Shown: positions 8,386 to 15,791 of the stretch, piece after piece
How the letters are laid out: each line of letters opens with the position of its first letter
How positions within the stretch are numbered: the first letter of the stretch is position 1
DNA from: Conexibacter arvalis
GTDB taxonomy: Bacteria > Actinomycetota > Thermoleophilia > Solirubrobacterales > Solirubrobacteraceae
NCBI RefSeq assembly: GCF_014199525.1
Contig: NZ_JACHNU010000001.1
Span: forward strand, 970,182 to 1,034,181
DNA: 64,000 bases
Direction of reading: 5' to 3'
Notes under the pieces: generated by a model
Told to the model about the DNA's origin: nothing
The model's database searches: none
The model's input: the letters and a program-made list of their open reading frames with translations, nothing else
Made by a program: the position numbers and the translations under genes

Positions 8386-10010
8386 GACCCGGCCTCCGGC
8401 GCGCCGACGCCCACGCCGCCTGCGGACCGCGCCCCGACCGGGCCCTCCTCGCCGGCCGCCGCCCGCTTCTTCAGGTGCGAGCGCCACGTCGTCGCCCACT
8501 GCCGCGGGTCGTCGATCCCGGAGGGGTCGACCTGCGCGATCGCGTGGTTGTGCGGCGCGGTGCGGACCAGCTCGGGATCGGCGTACGCCTCCTCGATCAC
8601 GTGCGCGAGCACGTCGATCCAGGTGTCGACGTCCTCCTTGGACCACAGCTCGCCCGGCTCGGGCGTGATCGGCTCGGGCGTGATCCACGGCTCGTGCGCC
8701 AGCCACGGCGCGTCGACGCCGAAGTCGACCATCCGGTTGGAGATGTCGTGGACGTCGACGCCGGTCTCCTCGCGCACCTGCTCCAGCGACCAGCGCGTCA
8801 TCTCCAGGCGCGGCTTGTCGACGCCCGGGTTGGTCTGCTGCACGCCTCTCACCTGCGCGAGGCGGGTGTCCATGTAGTTGTTCGCGAGCACCGACAGGTC
8901 GGCGGCGTCGCGGATGCCCTTGGCGCCGAGCGCGCGGACCCACGCGTACGCCTTCACGACGACCGGGACGTTGCCCCAGAACTCGCGCACCTTGCCGATC
9001 GACTGCGGCGCGTCCTCGACCTGCTCCAGCCCGTAGCGGCCCTCCTCGTCGCGCGTGACGAGCGGGCGCGGCAGGAACGGCACCAGCTCCTCCGAGCAGC
9101 CGTAGGCGCCGACGGCCGGGCCGCCGCCGCCCTTCGGCGCGCCGAAGGTCTTGTGCAGCATGTACATGCAGGCGTCGAAGCCGAGCTCGCTCGCGCGGAC
9201 GCGGGACATGACGCCGTTGAAGGTGGCGCTGTCGTAGAAGGCGAGCCCGCCGGCCTCGTGGACCAGCTCGACCCATTCCCTCACGTCCGGGTTGTAGATC
9301 CCCATGTCGTCGGGGTTGCCGATCATCAGCGCCGCCGTCCGCTCCGACAGCGCCGCTCTCAGCGACTCGATCGTCGGGTAGCCGTCGGGGCCGAGCGGCA
9401 GCGTGATCACGTCGAAGCCGGCGGCGGCCGCGGTCGCGGCGTTGCACGGGTGGGTCTGGATCGTCGTGATCACCTCGGTGCGCTGCTCCAGCTCGCCGCG
9501 GGCGGCCAGCCACGCGCGCGTCACGCATGCGTGCGTGTAGGCGGCGTCGGCGCCGCCGCCGGGCTGGAAGACGAACCGCGCCATCCCCGACAGCTCGCAG
9601 GCGAACCGCTCGAAGTCGTGGACGAGCTGCAGCACGCCCTGGAGCGTCTCGACCGGCTGGGCGGGGTGGACCTCGGCCAGCTCCGGCCGCGCCGTCACGT
9701 GCTCGTTGACGCGCGCGTTGTACTTCATCGTGCACGTGCCGAAGAGGTTGATCCCCATCATCCCCAGCGTCATCTGGGAGAGGTGGAGGTAGTGGCGCTG
9801 GACCTCGAACTCGCTCAGCTCCGGCAGCGCCGGCGCCTGCTCGCGGCGCAGGCCGGCGGGGACCAGCTCCTCCAGCGGGGCGAGGTCGTCCTCGACCTGC
9901 GGCAGCAGCTGCCCGCGGCGGCCGGGCCGGCCCATCTCCATCACGACCGGCTCGTCCCACTTCGCGCCGTGGAAGCGGGGCAGCGGGCGGGTCGGCTCGA
10001 AGGCGCTCAC
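8382..10010 (-). CDS. gcvPB: Glycine dehydrogenase (decarboxylating) subunit 2, PLP-binding half of P-protein
   Basis: A 542-residue protein with the C-terminal-half architecture of split P-protein. It has MMGINLFGTCTMKYNA, the FQPGGGADAAYTHA stretch, THPCNAAT, and the PLP-binding lysine in HKTFGAPKGGGGP. With GcvPA it would decarboxylate glycine (or a relative) and hand the aminomethyl group to lipoyl H-protein. No gcvT, gcvH or lipoamide dehydrogenase is present in the window. The C-terminal tail (AAAGEEGPVGARSAGGVGVG) is low complexity. The GTG at 10010 overlaps the gcvPA stop. Family assignment is secure; the true substrate in this operon is open. Confidence 0.9.
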   Translation of the reverse strand: MSAFEPTRPLPRFHGAKWDEPVVMEMGRPGRRGQLLPQVEDDLAPLEELVPAGLRREQAPALPELSEFEVQRHYLHLSQMTLGMMGINLFGTCTMKYNARVNEHVTARPELAEVHPAQPVETLQGVLQLVHDFERFACELSGMARFVFQPGGGADAAYTHACVTRAWLAARGELEQRTEVITTIQTHPCNAATAAAAGFDVITLPLGPDGYPTIESLRAALSERTAALMIGNPDDMGIYNPDVREWVELVHEAGGLAFYDSATFNGVMSRVRASELGFDACMYMLHKTFGAPKGGGGPAVGAYGCSEELVPFLPRPLVTRDEEGRYGLEQVEDAPQSIGKVREFWGNVPVVVKAYAWVRALGAKGIRDAADLSVLANNYMDTRLAQVRGVQQTNPGVDKPRLEMTRWSLEQVREETGVDVHDISNRMVDFGVDAPWLAHEPWITPEPITPEPGELWSKEDVDTWIDVLAHVIEEAYADPELVRTAPHNHAIAQVDPSGIDDPRQWATTWRSHLKKRAAAGEEGPVGARSAGGVGVGAPEAGS

Positions 10011-11404
10011 GCGATCACCTCCGCGAGCGCGGCGACGGCGCGGTCGACGTCCTCGCGCGTGTGGACCTCGGTCACGCACCACAGCGCCGACTGGCCGAGC
10101 TGCGGATGGCTCTGCGACAGGTCCTGCCCGCCGAAGATGCCGCGCTCCAGCAGGCCGGCGTTGATCTCGGCGACGGTGCGCCCGGTGCCCTCGAACGACA
10201 CGACGAACTCCTTGAAGTGATCGGGGTAGCGGACCTCGACGCCCGGCAGCGCGGCGATCCGGCGCGAGGCGTCGCGGCTGCGGCGGACGATCGTCTCGCC
10301 CAGCTCCGCGAAGCCCTGCGGGCCGAGCAGCGACATGTAGGTCGCGTTGACGATCGCCCACAGGTAGACCGAGTTGCCGGTCCAGTCGTTGCCCTCCTCG
10401 CGGCGGCCGTAGGAGGACTGCTCGAACAGCGTCATCGAGAAGCCGCGCTCGCCCTCGCCGCGCGTCGGCGCGATGCTGACCTGCAGCGTCGGGTACTGGC
10501 GCGCGTATCGCTCCTCGTCGCGCGTGGCGATGAAGCCGCCGCTGCCGCCGCCGCAGTTCATGTGGACGCCGAGCGGCTGCGTCGGGCCGACGGCGATGTC
10601 GGCGCCCCAGGCGCCCGGGGGCGAGAGGATCCCAAGGCTGAGCGGGTCGACGCCGGCGATCGTCTCGGCGCCGGCGGCGCGCGCCAGCCGCGCGATCTCG
10701 GCGACCTGCGTCTCCAGCGCGCCGAGCGCGGTCGGGTGCTCCACGTAGACGGCGGCGGTGCGGTCGGAGAGCTTCGCCCGCAGGTCGTCGAGCTTCAGCC
10801 GGTCGCTGGTCGGGTCGACCTCGACCTCGACGATCGCGATGTGGTCGCGGACCTCCGGCGGGGCGCAGTAGGAGCGGATGACGGCCAGCCGCTCGCGGTC
10901 GAGCGTCGTCGGCACGAGCACCTCGCGGCGGCCGGTGATCCGCGCCGCCATGCGGATCGCGTGGCCGGCGGCGCAGCCCCACGAGTAGACGGGCAGGCCG
11001 GCGAAGTCGAGCTCGAGCAGCTCGCCGAGCTGGGAGGCGAACTCGAACCACGCCTGGTTGCGGCCGAGGTCGGAGGAGGGCGTGCCCCACTCGGAGGTGA
11101 CGAACTCGGTCCGCTGCGCGATCTCGTCGCAGACGGCCGGCACGTGGTGCTGCCAGACGCCGCCGCCGAGGAAGGAGAGGTTGGCCTCGCAGGAGACGTT
11201 CCGCTGCAGCGTCGTGCGCAGGTGGCGGTGCAGCTCGGCCTCCGAGCGCAGCGGCGGCGGCAGTCTCAGCTCGCCCCGCAGACGATGGTCGGCGGGGATC
11301 TGCGCGAACAGCTGCTCGACGTCGGCGACGCCGACGGCGTCGAGCAGCTCCTGGCGCAGCGCCGGCGCCGAGTTCGCCATGTAGGGGTGGGCGGTGCGGG
11401 TCAC
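10007..11404 (-). CDS. gcvPA: Glycine dehydrogenase (decarboxylating) subunit 1
   Basis: A 465-residue protein equivalent to the N-terminal half of P-protein. Family marks include RNVSCEANLSFLGGGVWQHHVPA near the N-terminus, VYVEHPTALGALE in the middle, VGPTQPLGVHMNCGGGSGGFIA, and a C-terminal domain ending in EDVDRAVAALAEVIA. It lacks its own PLP lysine and pairs with GcvPB. GTG at 11404 is the likely start; the upstream kinase-like gene ends 10 nt earlier. Actinobacteria usually carry a single-chain GcvP, so a split pair in an aminotransferase operon is unusual. Confidence 0.9.
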   Translation of the reverse strand: MTRTAHPYMANSAPALRQELLDAVGVADVEQLFAQIPADHRLRGELRLPPPLRSEAELHRHLRTTLQRNVSCEANLSFLGGGVWQHHVPAVCDEIAQRTEFVTSEWGTPSSDLGRNQAWFEFASQLGELLELDFAGLPVYSWGCAAGHAIRMAARITGRREVLVPTTLDRERLAVIRSYCAPPEVRDHIAIVEVEVDPTSDRLKLDDLRAKLSDRTAAVYVEHPTALGALETQVAEIARLARAAGAETIAGVDPLSLGILSPPGAWGADIAVGPTQPLGVHMNCGGGSGGFIATRDEERYARQYPTLQVSIAPTRGEGERGFSMTLFEQSSYGRREEGNDWTGNSVYLWAIVNATYMSLLGPQGFAELGETIVRRSRDASRRIAALPGVEVRYPDHFKEFVVSFEGTGRTVAEINAGLLERGIFGGQDLSQSHPQLGQSALWCVTEVHTREDVDRAVAALAEVIA

Positions 11405-11414
11405 GTGGCCTCCA

Positions 11415-12578
11415 TCAGCTCGTGACGGCGCACATCAGCGTCTCGCGCGCGGCGACGCGGACGCGGACGTGGCCGCTCAGGTCGTGGTCGAGGTCTGGGT
11501 CGCCGGTGTCGACGCGCAGCTGCGGCGGGTCGAGCGCGAGCAGCTTGCGGCGGTCGGCGACGACGGTGATGCGGGAGCGGTCGACGCGGCGCAGGACGGC
11601 CGGCGACAGCGGCTGGTTGCCGCGCCCGAGCAGGCTGCCCTGGCCGCCGACGACGCCGAGCACGAGGTGGGCGGCGGGCGGCGCGCCGGGGGCGGCGGGC
11701 GTTTCGGCGGTCGCGCCGGCTCCGGCGGTCGCGCCGGCGAGCAGCGCGAGCAGCTCGGCCTCGGTCGCGTCGCGGGCGACGAGCCGGCCGTCGCGGGCGG
11801 CGTCGACGCCGCGCAGCGACGGCTCGAGGCCGAGCGCGCGCTCGATCCGGGCGGTCGTCGTGCCGGGGCCGAAGAGCGTCAGCGCCGCCGGGTCGACCTC
11901 GGCGGCGACGCGGGCGCAGGCGGCCTCCAGCGCGCCGTCGCCGCCGCCGGCCGAGGCGGCCTTGGGCCCGAGCCGGCAGCCGGGCGCGCGCGGCACGAGC
12001 GCGACGCCGTGGAGGACGGTCGAGAGCGGCGCGCGGTCGGGAGCTGCGTCGATCTGCCTACCGCTGCGGTAGGCAGATCGACGCAGCTCGGTGTCGGCGG
12101 GCTCGGCCGCGTCGGCGATCTCGGCTTCGGTCAGCGCGTGCGGGCCGGGGTCGCGCAGGTAGGCGGCGGCGGCCTCGCCGGCCGCCTCCGGGGTGGCGCC
12201 GAAGCAGGCCGAGTGCATCTTCACGCCGGCGGGGATCCCAAGGATCGGGACGCGGCTGTCGGCGGCGGCGCTGACGTCGCGCGCGGTCCCGTCGCCGCCG
12301 GCGAAGAGGATCAGGTCGACGCCCGCGGCGGCGAGCGCGGCGGCCGCGGCGCGGGTCTGGGCGGCGCTGCCGGGAGTGGGGACCTCGACGACCTCCAGCT
12401 CCGCCGGCGCGCGCTCGGCCAGCCGCGCGAGCGCGCGCCGGGCGCGCTCGGCGGCGACGGGGACCGCGCCGCGCTCGAGCGCGCGGTGCAGCAGGTCGGG
12501 ACCGTCGGTCCCCTTCAACCCGACGCGCCCGCCCATGCCGGCGATCGGGTTGACGATCACTCCGACGCGTCGCGTCAA
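11415..12578 (-). CDS. ATP-NAD kinase family protein (AcoX-like)
   Basis: A 387-residue protein. The N-terminus GVIVNPIAGMGG and the FAGGDGTARDV motif are those of the NAD kinase/diacylglycerol kinase fold; GIPAGVKMHS is typical of the AcoX-like subgroup found beside acetoin and other catabolic dehydrogenase genes. The role of AcoX-like proteins is not settled; NAD phosphorylation or another small-molecule kinase activity is possible. A perfect 49-bp palindrome (12041-12089) is embedded in frame and encodes a charged segment around RSAYRSGRQID, probably an inserted surface loop. The gene lies between the aminotransferase (79 nt upstream) and gcvPA (10 nt downstream). Confidence 0.82.
   Translation of the reverse strand: MTRRVGVIVNPIAGMGGRVGLKGTDGPDLLHRALERGAVPVAAERARRALARLAERAPAELEVVEVPTPGSAAQTRAAAAALAAAGVDLILFAGGDGTARDVSAAADSRVPILGIPAGVKMHSACFGATPEAAGEAAAAYLRDPGPHALTEAEIADAAEPADTELRRSAYRSGRQIDAAPDRAPLSTVLHGVALVPRAPGCRLGPKAASAGGGDGALEAACARVAAEVDPAALTLFGPGTTTARIERALGLEPSLRGVDAARDGRLVARDATEAELLALLAGATAGAGATAETPAAPGAPPAAHLVLGVVGGQGSLLGRGNQPLSPAVLRRVDRSRITVVADRRKLLALDPPQLRVDTGDPDLDHDLSGHVRVRVAARETLMCAVTS
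12041..12089. repeat. Perfect 49-bp palindrome inside the kinase-like gene
   Basis: Two perfectly complementary 24-base arms (12041-12064 and 12066-12089) flank a single T at 12065. The arms begin GAGCTGCGTCGATCTGCC and continue TACCGC. It is read through in frame by the minus-strand gene. No second copy was seen in the window. Confidence 0.9.
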
Positions 12579-12657
12579 ACGGAGCCCTCCGGCCTGGAGG
12601 AACGAGCGGCCGGGCGGGCTCCCGCGACGTGCGCCGAGGCGGCGGACCGAGCTGCGG

Positions 12658-14046
12658 TCACGCCTTCTCCCGCGCGAGCGCGTCGGCGACGGAGTCGACC
12701 GCCTCGCGCGCGATCGCGACGATCTGGTCGATCTCCTGCTCGGCGATCGTGAACGGCGGCGAGAACGAGATCGTGTCGGCCGCCGGCAGCGCGCGCGTGA
12801 TCATGCCGCGCTCGAGGCAGGCGCGCGTGATGCGGGCGGCGACCGCGAGCGACGGGTCGAACCGCTTCGGCTGCTCGCCGCGCTCGGCGACGAACTCGAC
12901 CGCGGCGACGAGGCCGAGCCCGCGCACCTCGCCGACGAGCGGATGGTCGCCGAGCGCCTCGTTCAGACGCGCGCGCAGGTGGTCGCCGCGGGCGCTGACC
13001 TGGGCGACGAGCCCCTCCTCCTCGACCACCTCGAGGTTGGCGAGCGCGGCCGCCGCGGCGAGCGGATGGGAGCTGTAGGTGTAGCCGTGCTGGAAGACGC
13101 CGCCGTCGCCGGACAGGACCTTCCAGACGTGCTCGGAGACGACGACGCCCGAGAGCGGCACGTACGCCGAGGTGACGCCCTTGGCGATCGTCATCAGGTC
13201 GGGCTCGATGCCGAGCACGTGGCTGCCGAACCAGCCGCCAAGGCGGCCGAAGCCGGAGACGACCTCGTCGGCGATCATCAGCACGTCGTGCTTGCGCAGG
13301 ACCGCCTGGATCGCGGGGAAGTAGCCCTCCGGGGGCGGCAGCACGCCGCCGGCCGCCTGGACCGGCTCGGCGATGAAGGCGGCGACGGTGTCGGGCCCCT
13401 CGGCGACGATCAGCGCGTCGAGCTCGGCGGCGAGGCGGGCGGAGAAGGCGGCGTCGTCCTCGCCCGGCCGGCGCTCCCACAGCGAGTACGGCGGGGTGAC
13501 GTGGCGCACCTGCGGCAGCGGCAGGTCGAACTGCGCGTGCATCGCCGGCAGGCCGGTGAGGCTGGCGGAGGCGACGGTGACGCCGTGGTAGCCGCGGTGG
13601 CGGGCGATGATCTTCTTCTTCTGCGGGCGGCCGAGCAGGTTGTTGTAGTGCCAGACGAGCTTGACCTGCGTGTCGTTTGCGTCCGAGCCCGAGGAGCCGA
13701 AGAAGACCTTCGACATGCCGAGGTCGCCGGTCAGCTCGATGATCTTGTCGGCCAGCAGCGCGGGCTGGTCGGTCGCCATCGAGGAGAACGAGTGGTAGTA
13801 CGGGAGCTTGACCGCCTGCCGATGGATCGCCTCGGCGACCTTCGGGTGGCCGTAGCCGACGTTGACGCACCACAGGCCGGCCATCGCGTCGAGGTAGGTG
13901 CGGCCGTCGGCGGCGGTCAGCGTGCTGCCGCTGCCGGAGACGATCATCGCCGGACCGCCGTCGCGCTCGTGCGCGCCGGGGATCGAGAAGGGGTGGAAGA
14001 CGCGGCGGCGGTCGAGGTCGCCAGGGGTGGAGGTCGTTGCAGTCAT
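12658..14046 (-). CDS. Class III omega-amino acid aminotransferase
   Basis: A 462-residue PLP enzyme of the omega-amino acid:pyruvate/GABA aminotransferase family. LDAMAGLWCVNVGYGHP and FFGSSGSDANDTQVKLVWHYNN are typical; the cofactor aspartate is in MIADEVVSGFGRLG and the PLP lysine in MTIAKGVTSAYVPL. Likely substrates are GABA, beta-alanine, polyamine-derived amino acids or taurine, with pyruvate as acceptor. The ATG at 14046 starts a protein of family length; the longer upstream frame has arginine-rich non-family sequence. It heads the gcvPA-gcvPB operon and is divergent from a semialdehyde dehydrogenase, its natural next step. Confidence 0.9.
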   Translation of the reverse strand: MTATTSTPGDLDRRRVFHPFSIPGAHERDGGPAMIVSGSGSTLTAADGRTYLDAMAGLWCVNVGYGHPKVAEAIHRQAVKLPYYHSFSSMATDQPALLADKIIELTGDLGMSKVFFGSSGSDANDTQVKLVWHYNNLLGRPQKKKIIARHRGYHGVTVASASLTGLPAMHAQFDLPLPQVRHVTPPYSLWERRPGEDDAAFSARLAAELDALIVAEGPDTVAAFIAEPVQAAGGVLPPPEGYFPAIQAVLRKHDVLMIADEVVSGFGRLGGWFGSHVLGIEPDLMTIAKGVTSAYVPLSGVVVSEHVWKVLSGDGGVFQHGYTYSSHPLAAAAALANLEVVEEEGLVAQVSARGDHLRARLNEALGDHPLVGEVRGLGLVAAVEFVAERGEQPKRFDPSLAVAARITRACLERGMITRALPAADTISFSPPFTIAEQEIDQIVAIAREAVDSVADALAREKA

Positions 14047-14082
14047 CTCGTCGTTGTTCGCATTGCGGTCAAGTGCTCGGTA

Positions 14083-14096
14083 TGCGAACCTTCGCA
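14083..14096. promoter_or_regulatory. Inverted repeat TGCGAACCTTCGCA in the divergent promoter region
   Basis: Six-base arms TGCGAA/TTCGCA with a CC spacer, between the divergent aminotransferase and semialdehyde dehydrogenase genes. The half-sites are the same as in the 5584 palindrome beside another IclR gene. A second inverted repeat, GTGCGC-CAC-GCGCAC, lies at 14117-14131. It is a good operator candidate for the IclR regulator encoded at the end of the operon. Confidence 0.45.
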
Positions 14097-14177
14097 CACT
14101 GGCTATGCGCTGTCGAGTGCGCCACGCGCACCTTTGTACGCAGTGTCGCACTGACTGACCCGAAGGAGACCACCCCG

Positions 14178-15644
14178 ATGACGCTCACCGCCCTTCAGCT
14201 CGCGGACGCGGCGCTGCTGCGCGAGGACCTCTACGTCGACGGTGCCTGGAAGGCCGGCGCCGGCGGTGAGCGTGCTGCGGTCGTCGATCCGGCGACCGGC
14301 GTCGAGATCGCGCGGGTCGCCGAGGGCACGCGCGCCGACGCGGCCGCCGCGGTCGCCGCCGCGCAGGCCGCCTTCCCCGCCTGGTCGCGCCGCACCGCCA
14401 AGGAGCGCGCCGCGCTGATGCGCCGCTGGCACGACCTGATCGTCGAGCACGCCGACGACCTCGCGCGGCTGCTGACCGCCGAGCAGGGCAAGCCGCTCGC
14501 GGAGGCGCGCGGCGAGATCCTCTACGGCGCCGGCTTCGTCGAGTGGTACGCGGAGGAGGGCAAGCGCGCCTACGGCGACGTGATCCCGACCAACGGCGCC
14601 GGCAGACGGCTGTTCGCGATCCGCCAGCCGATCGGCGTCTGCGCCGCGATCACCCCGTGGAACTTCCCGATGGCGATGATCGCCCGCAAGGTCGCCCCCG
14701 CGCTCGGCGCCGGCTGCACGATCGTCGTCAAGCCGGCCCCCGCGACGCCGCTCTCCGCGCTGGCGCTGGCCGAGCTGGCCGACCGCGCCGGCATCCCCGC
14801 GGGCGTGGTCAACGTCGTCACCGGCCCCGCCGAGGAGGTCGGCAACGAGCTGGCCGTCAACCCGGCCGTGCGCAAGCTGACCTTCACCGGTTCGACCGCC
14901 GTCGGCCGCCTGCTGCTGGAGCAGACGGCGCCTACCGTCAAGAAGGTCTCGCTCGAGCTCGGCGGCAACGCGCCGTTCATCGTCTTCGACGACGCCGACC
15001 TCGACGCCGCCGTCGAGGGCGCGATCGCCTCCAAGTTCCGCAACTCCGGCCAGACCTGCGTCTGCGCCAACCGCGTCCTGGTGCAGGCCGGCATTCACGA
15101 CGCCTTCGTCGAGCGGTTCGCCGCCGCGACGGCGGCGCTGAAGGTCGGCAACGGCTTCGACGACGGCGTCGAGCAGGGGCCGCTGATCGACGCGCGCGCG
15201 CTCGCGAAGGTCCAGGACCACGTCGACGACGCGACCTCCAAGGGCGCCACCGCCGTCACCGGCGGCAAGCCGCACGAGCTCGGCGGCACCTGGTTCCAGC
15301 CGACCGTCCTCGCCGGCGTCACGACGGAGATGAAGATCGCCGAGGAGGAGACCTTCGGCCCGGTCGCGCCGGTCTTCCGCTTCGAGACCGAGGAGCAGGC
15401 GGTCGCGCTCGCCAACGCGACCGAGTCGGGCCTCGCCGCCTACCTCTACACGCGCGACAGCGGCCGCGTCTGGCGCGTCGGCGAGGCGCTCGAGTTCGGC
15501 GTCGTCGGGGTCAACACCGGCCTCATCTCCTACGAGGGCGCGCCGTTCGGCGGCGTCAAGCAGTCGGGCCTCGGCCGCGAGGGCTCGCGCCACGGCCTCG
15601 ACGACTTCATGGAGCTGAAGTACCTCTGCCTCGACGGCGTCTGA
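14178..15644 (+). CDS. gabD: NAD(P)-dependent succinate-semialdehyde dehydrogenase family protein
   Basis: A 488-residue aldehyde dehydrogenase. ITPWNFPMAMIARKVAPALGAGC, the glutamate of VSLELGGNAPFIVF and the nucleophilic cysteine in NSGQTCVCANR are in their standard places. The C-terminal VNTGLISYEGAPFGGVKQSGLGREGSRHG stretch is characteristic of succinate-semialdehyde dehydrogenase GabD. The ATG at 14178 follows the ribosome site GAAGGAGA. The gene is divergent from the omega-aminotransferase, so the pair could convert GABA to succinate; malonate or glutarate semialdehyde remain alternatives. A GC hairpin follows. Confidence 0.9.
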   Translation: MTLTALQLADAALLREDLYVDGAWKAGAGGERAAVVDPATGVEIARVAEGTRADAAAAVAAAQAAFPAWSRRTAKERAALMRRWHDLIVEHADDLARLLTAEQGKPLAEARGEILYGAGFVEWYAEEGKRAYGDVIPTNGAGRRLFAIRQPIGVCAAITPWNFPMAMIARKVAPALGAGCTIVVKPAPATPLSALALAELADRAGIPAGVVNVVTGPAEEVGNELAVNPAVRKLTFTGSTAVGRLLLEQTAPTVKKVSLELGGNAPFIVFDDADLDAAVEGAIASKFRNSGQTCVCANRVLVQAGIHDAFVERFAAATAALKVGNGFDDGVEQGPLIDARALAKVQDHVDDATSKGATAVTGGKPHELGGTWFQPTVLAGVTTEMKIAEEETFGPVAPVFRFETEEQAVALANATESGLAAYLYTRDSGRVWRVGEALEFGVVGVNTGLISYEGAPFGGVKQSGLGREGSRHGLDDFMELKYLCLDGV

Positions 15645-15657
15645 GCCGGCGGGGCGA

Positions 15658-15685
15658 GCGGGTCGCGTCGTAGGGCGCGACCCGC
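15658..15685 (+). terminator. Hairpin after the semialdehyde dehydrogenase gene
   Basis: Perfect 10-base arms GCGGGTCGCG and CGCGACCCGC around an 8-base loop, 14 nt after the stop codon. No T-run. Confidence 0.65.
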
Positions 15686-15692
15686 CCCCCAT

Positions 15693-15710
15693 GCGGAATT
15701 CCGTTTCCGC
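15693..15710. promoter_or_regulatory. GCGGAA-N6-TTCCGC operator candidate before pyruvate carboxylase
   Basis: The inverted repeat CGGAA-N6-TTCCG (15694-15709) has the same arms and spacing as the two sites flanking the ilvD/tetR divergent promoter (26814 and 26853). It lies about 80 nt before the pyruvate carboxylase start. It suggests that the TetR protein encoded at 26857 also controls this gene. Confidence 0.5.
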
Positions 15711-15791
15711 GGAGGGTTCGCCATAGTGCCTCTCCGAGTGCGTGGCACGCGCACGGGAGACGACGATCCGCGAGCTGGAAGCAGGCGGCAG

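Noticed and set aside
8382-11404. Standard glycine cleavage operon
   Set aside because: No gcvT, gcvH or lipoamide dehydrogenase gene is present in the window and the partners are an aminotransferase, kinase-like protein and hydroxyacid dehydrogenase.
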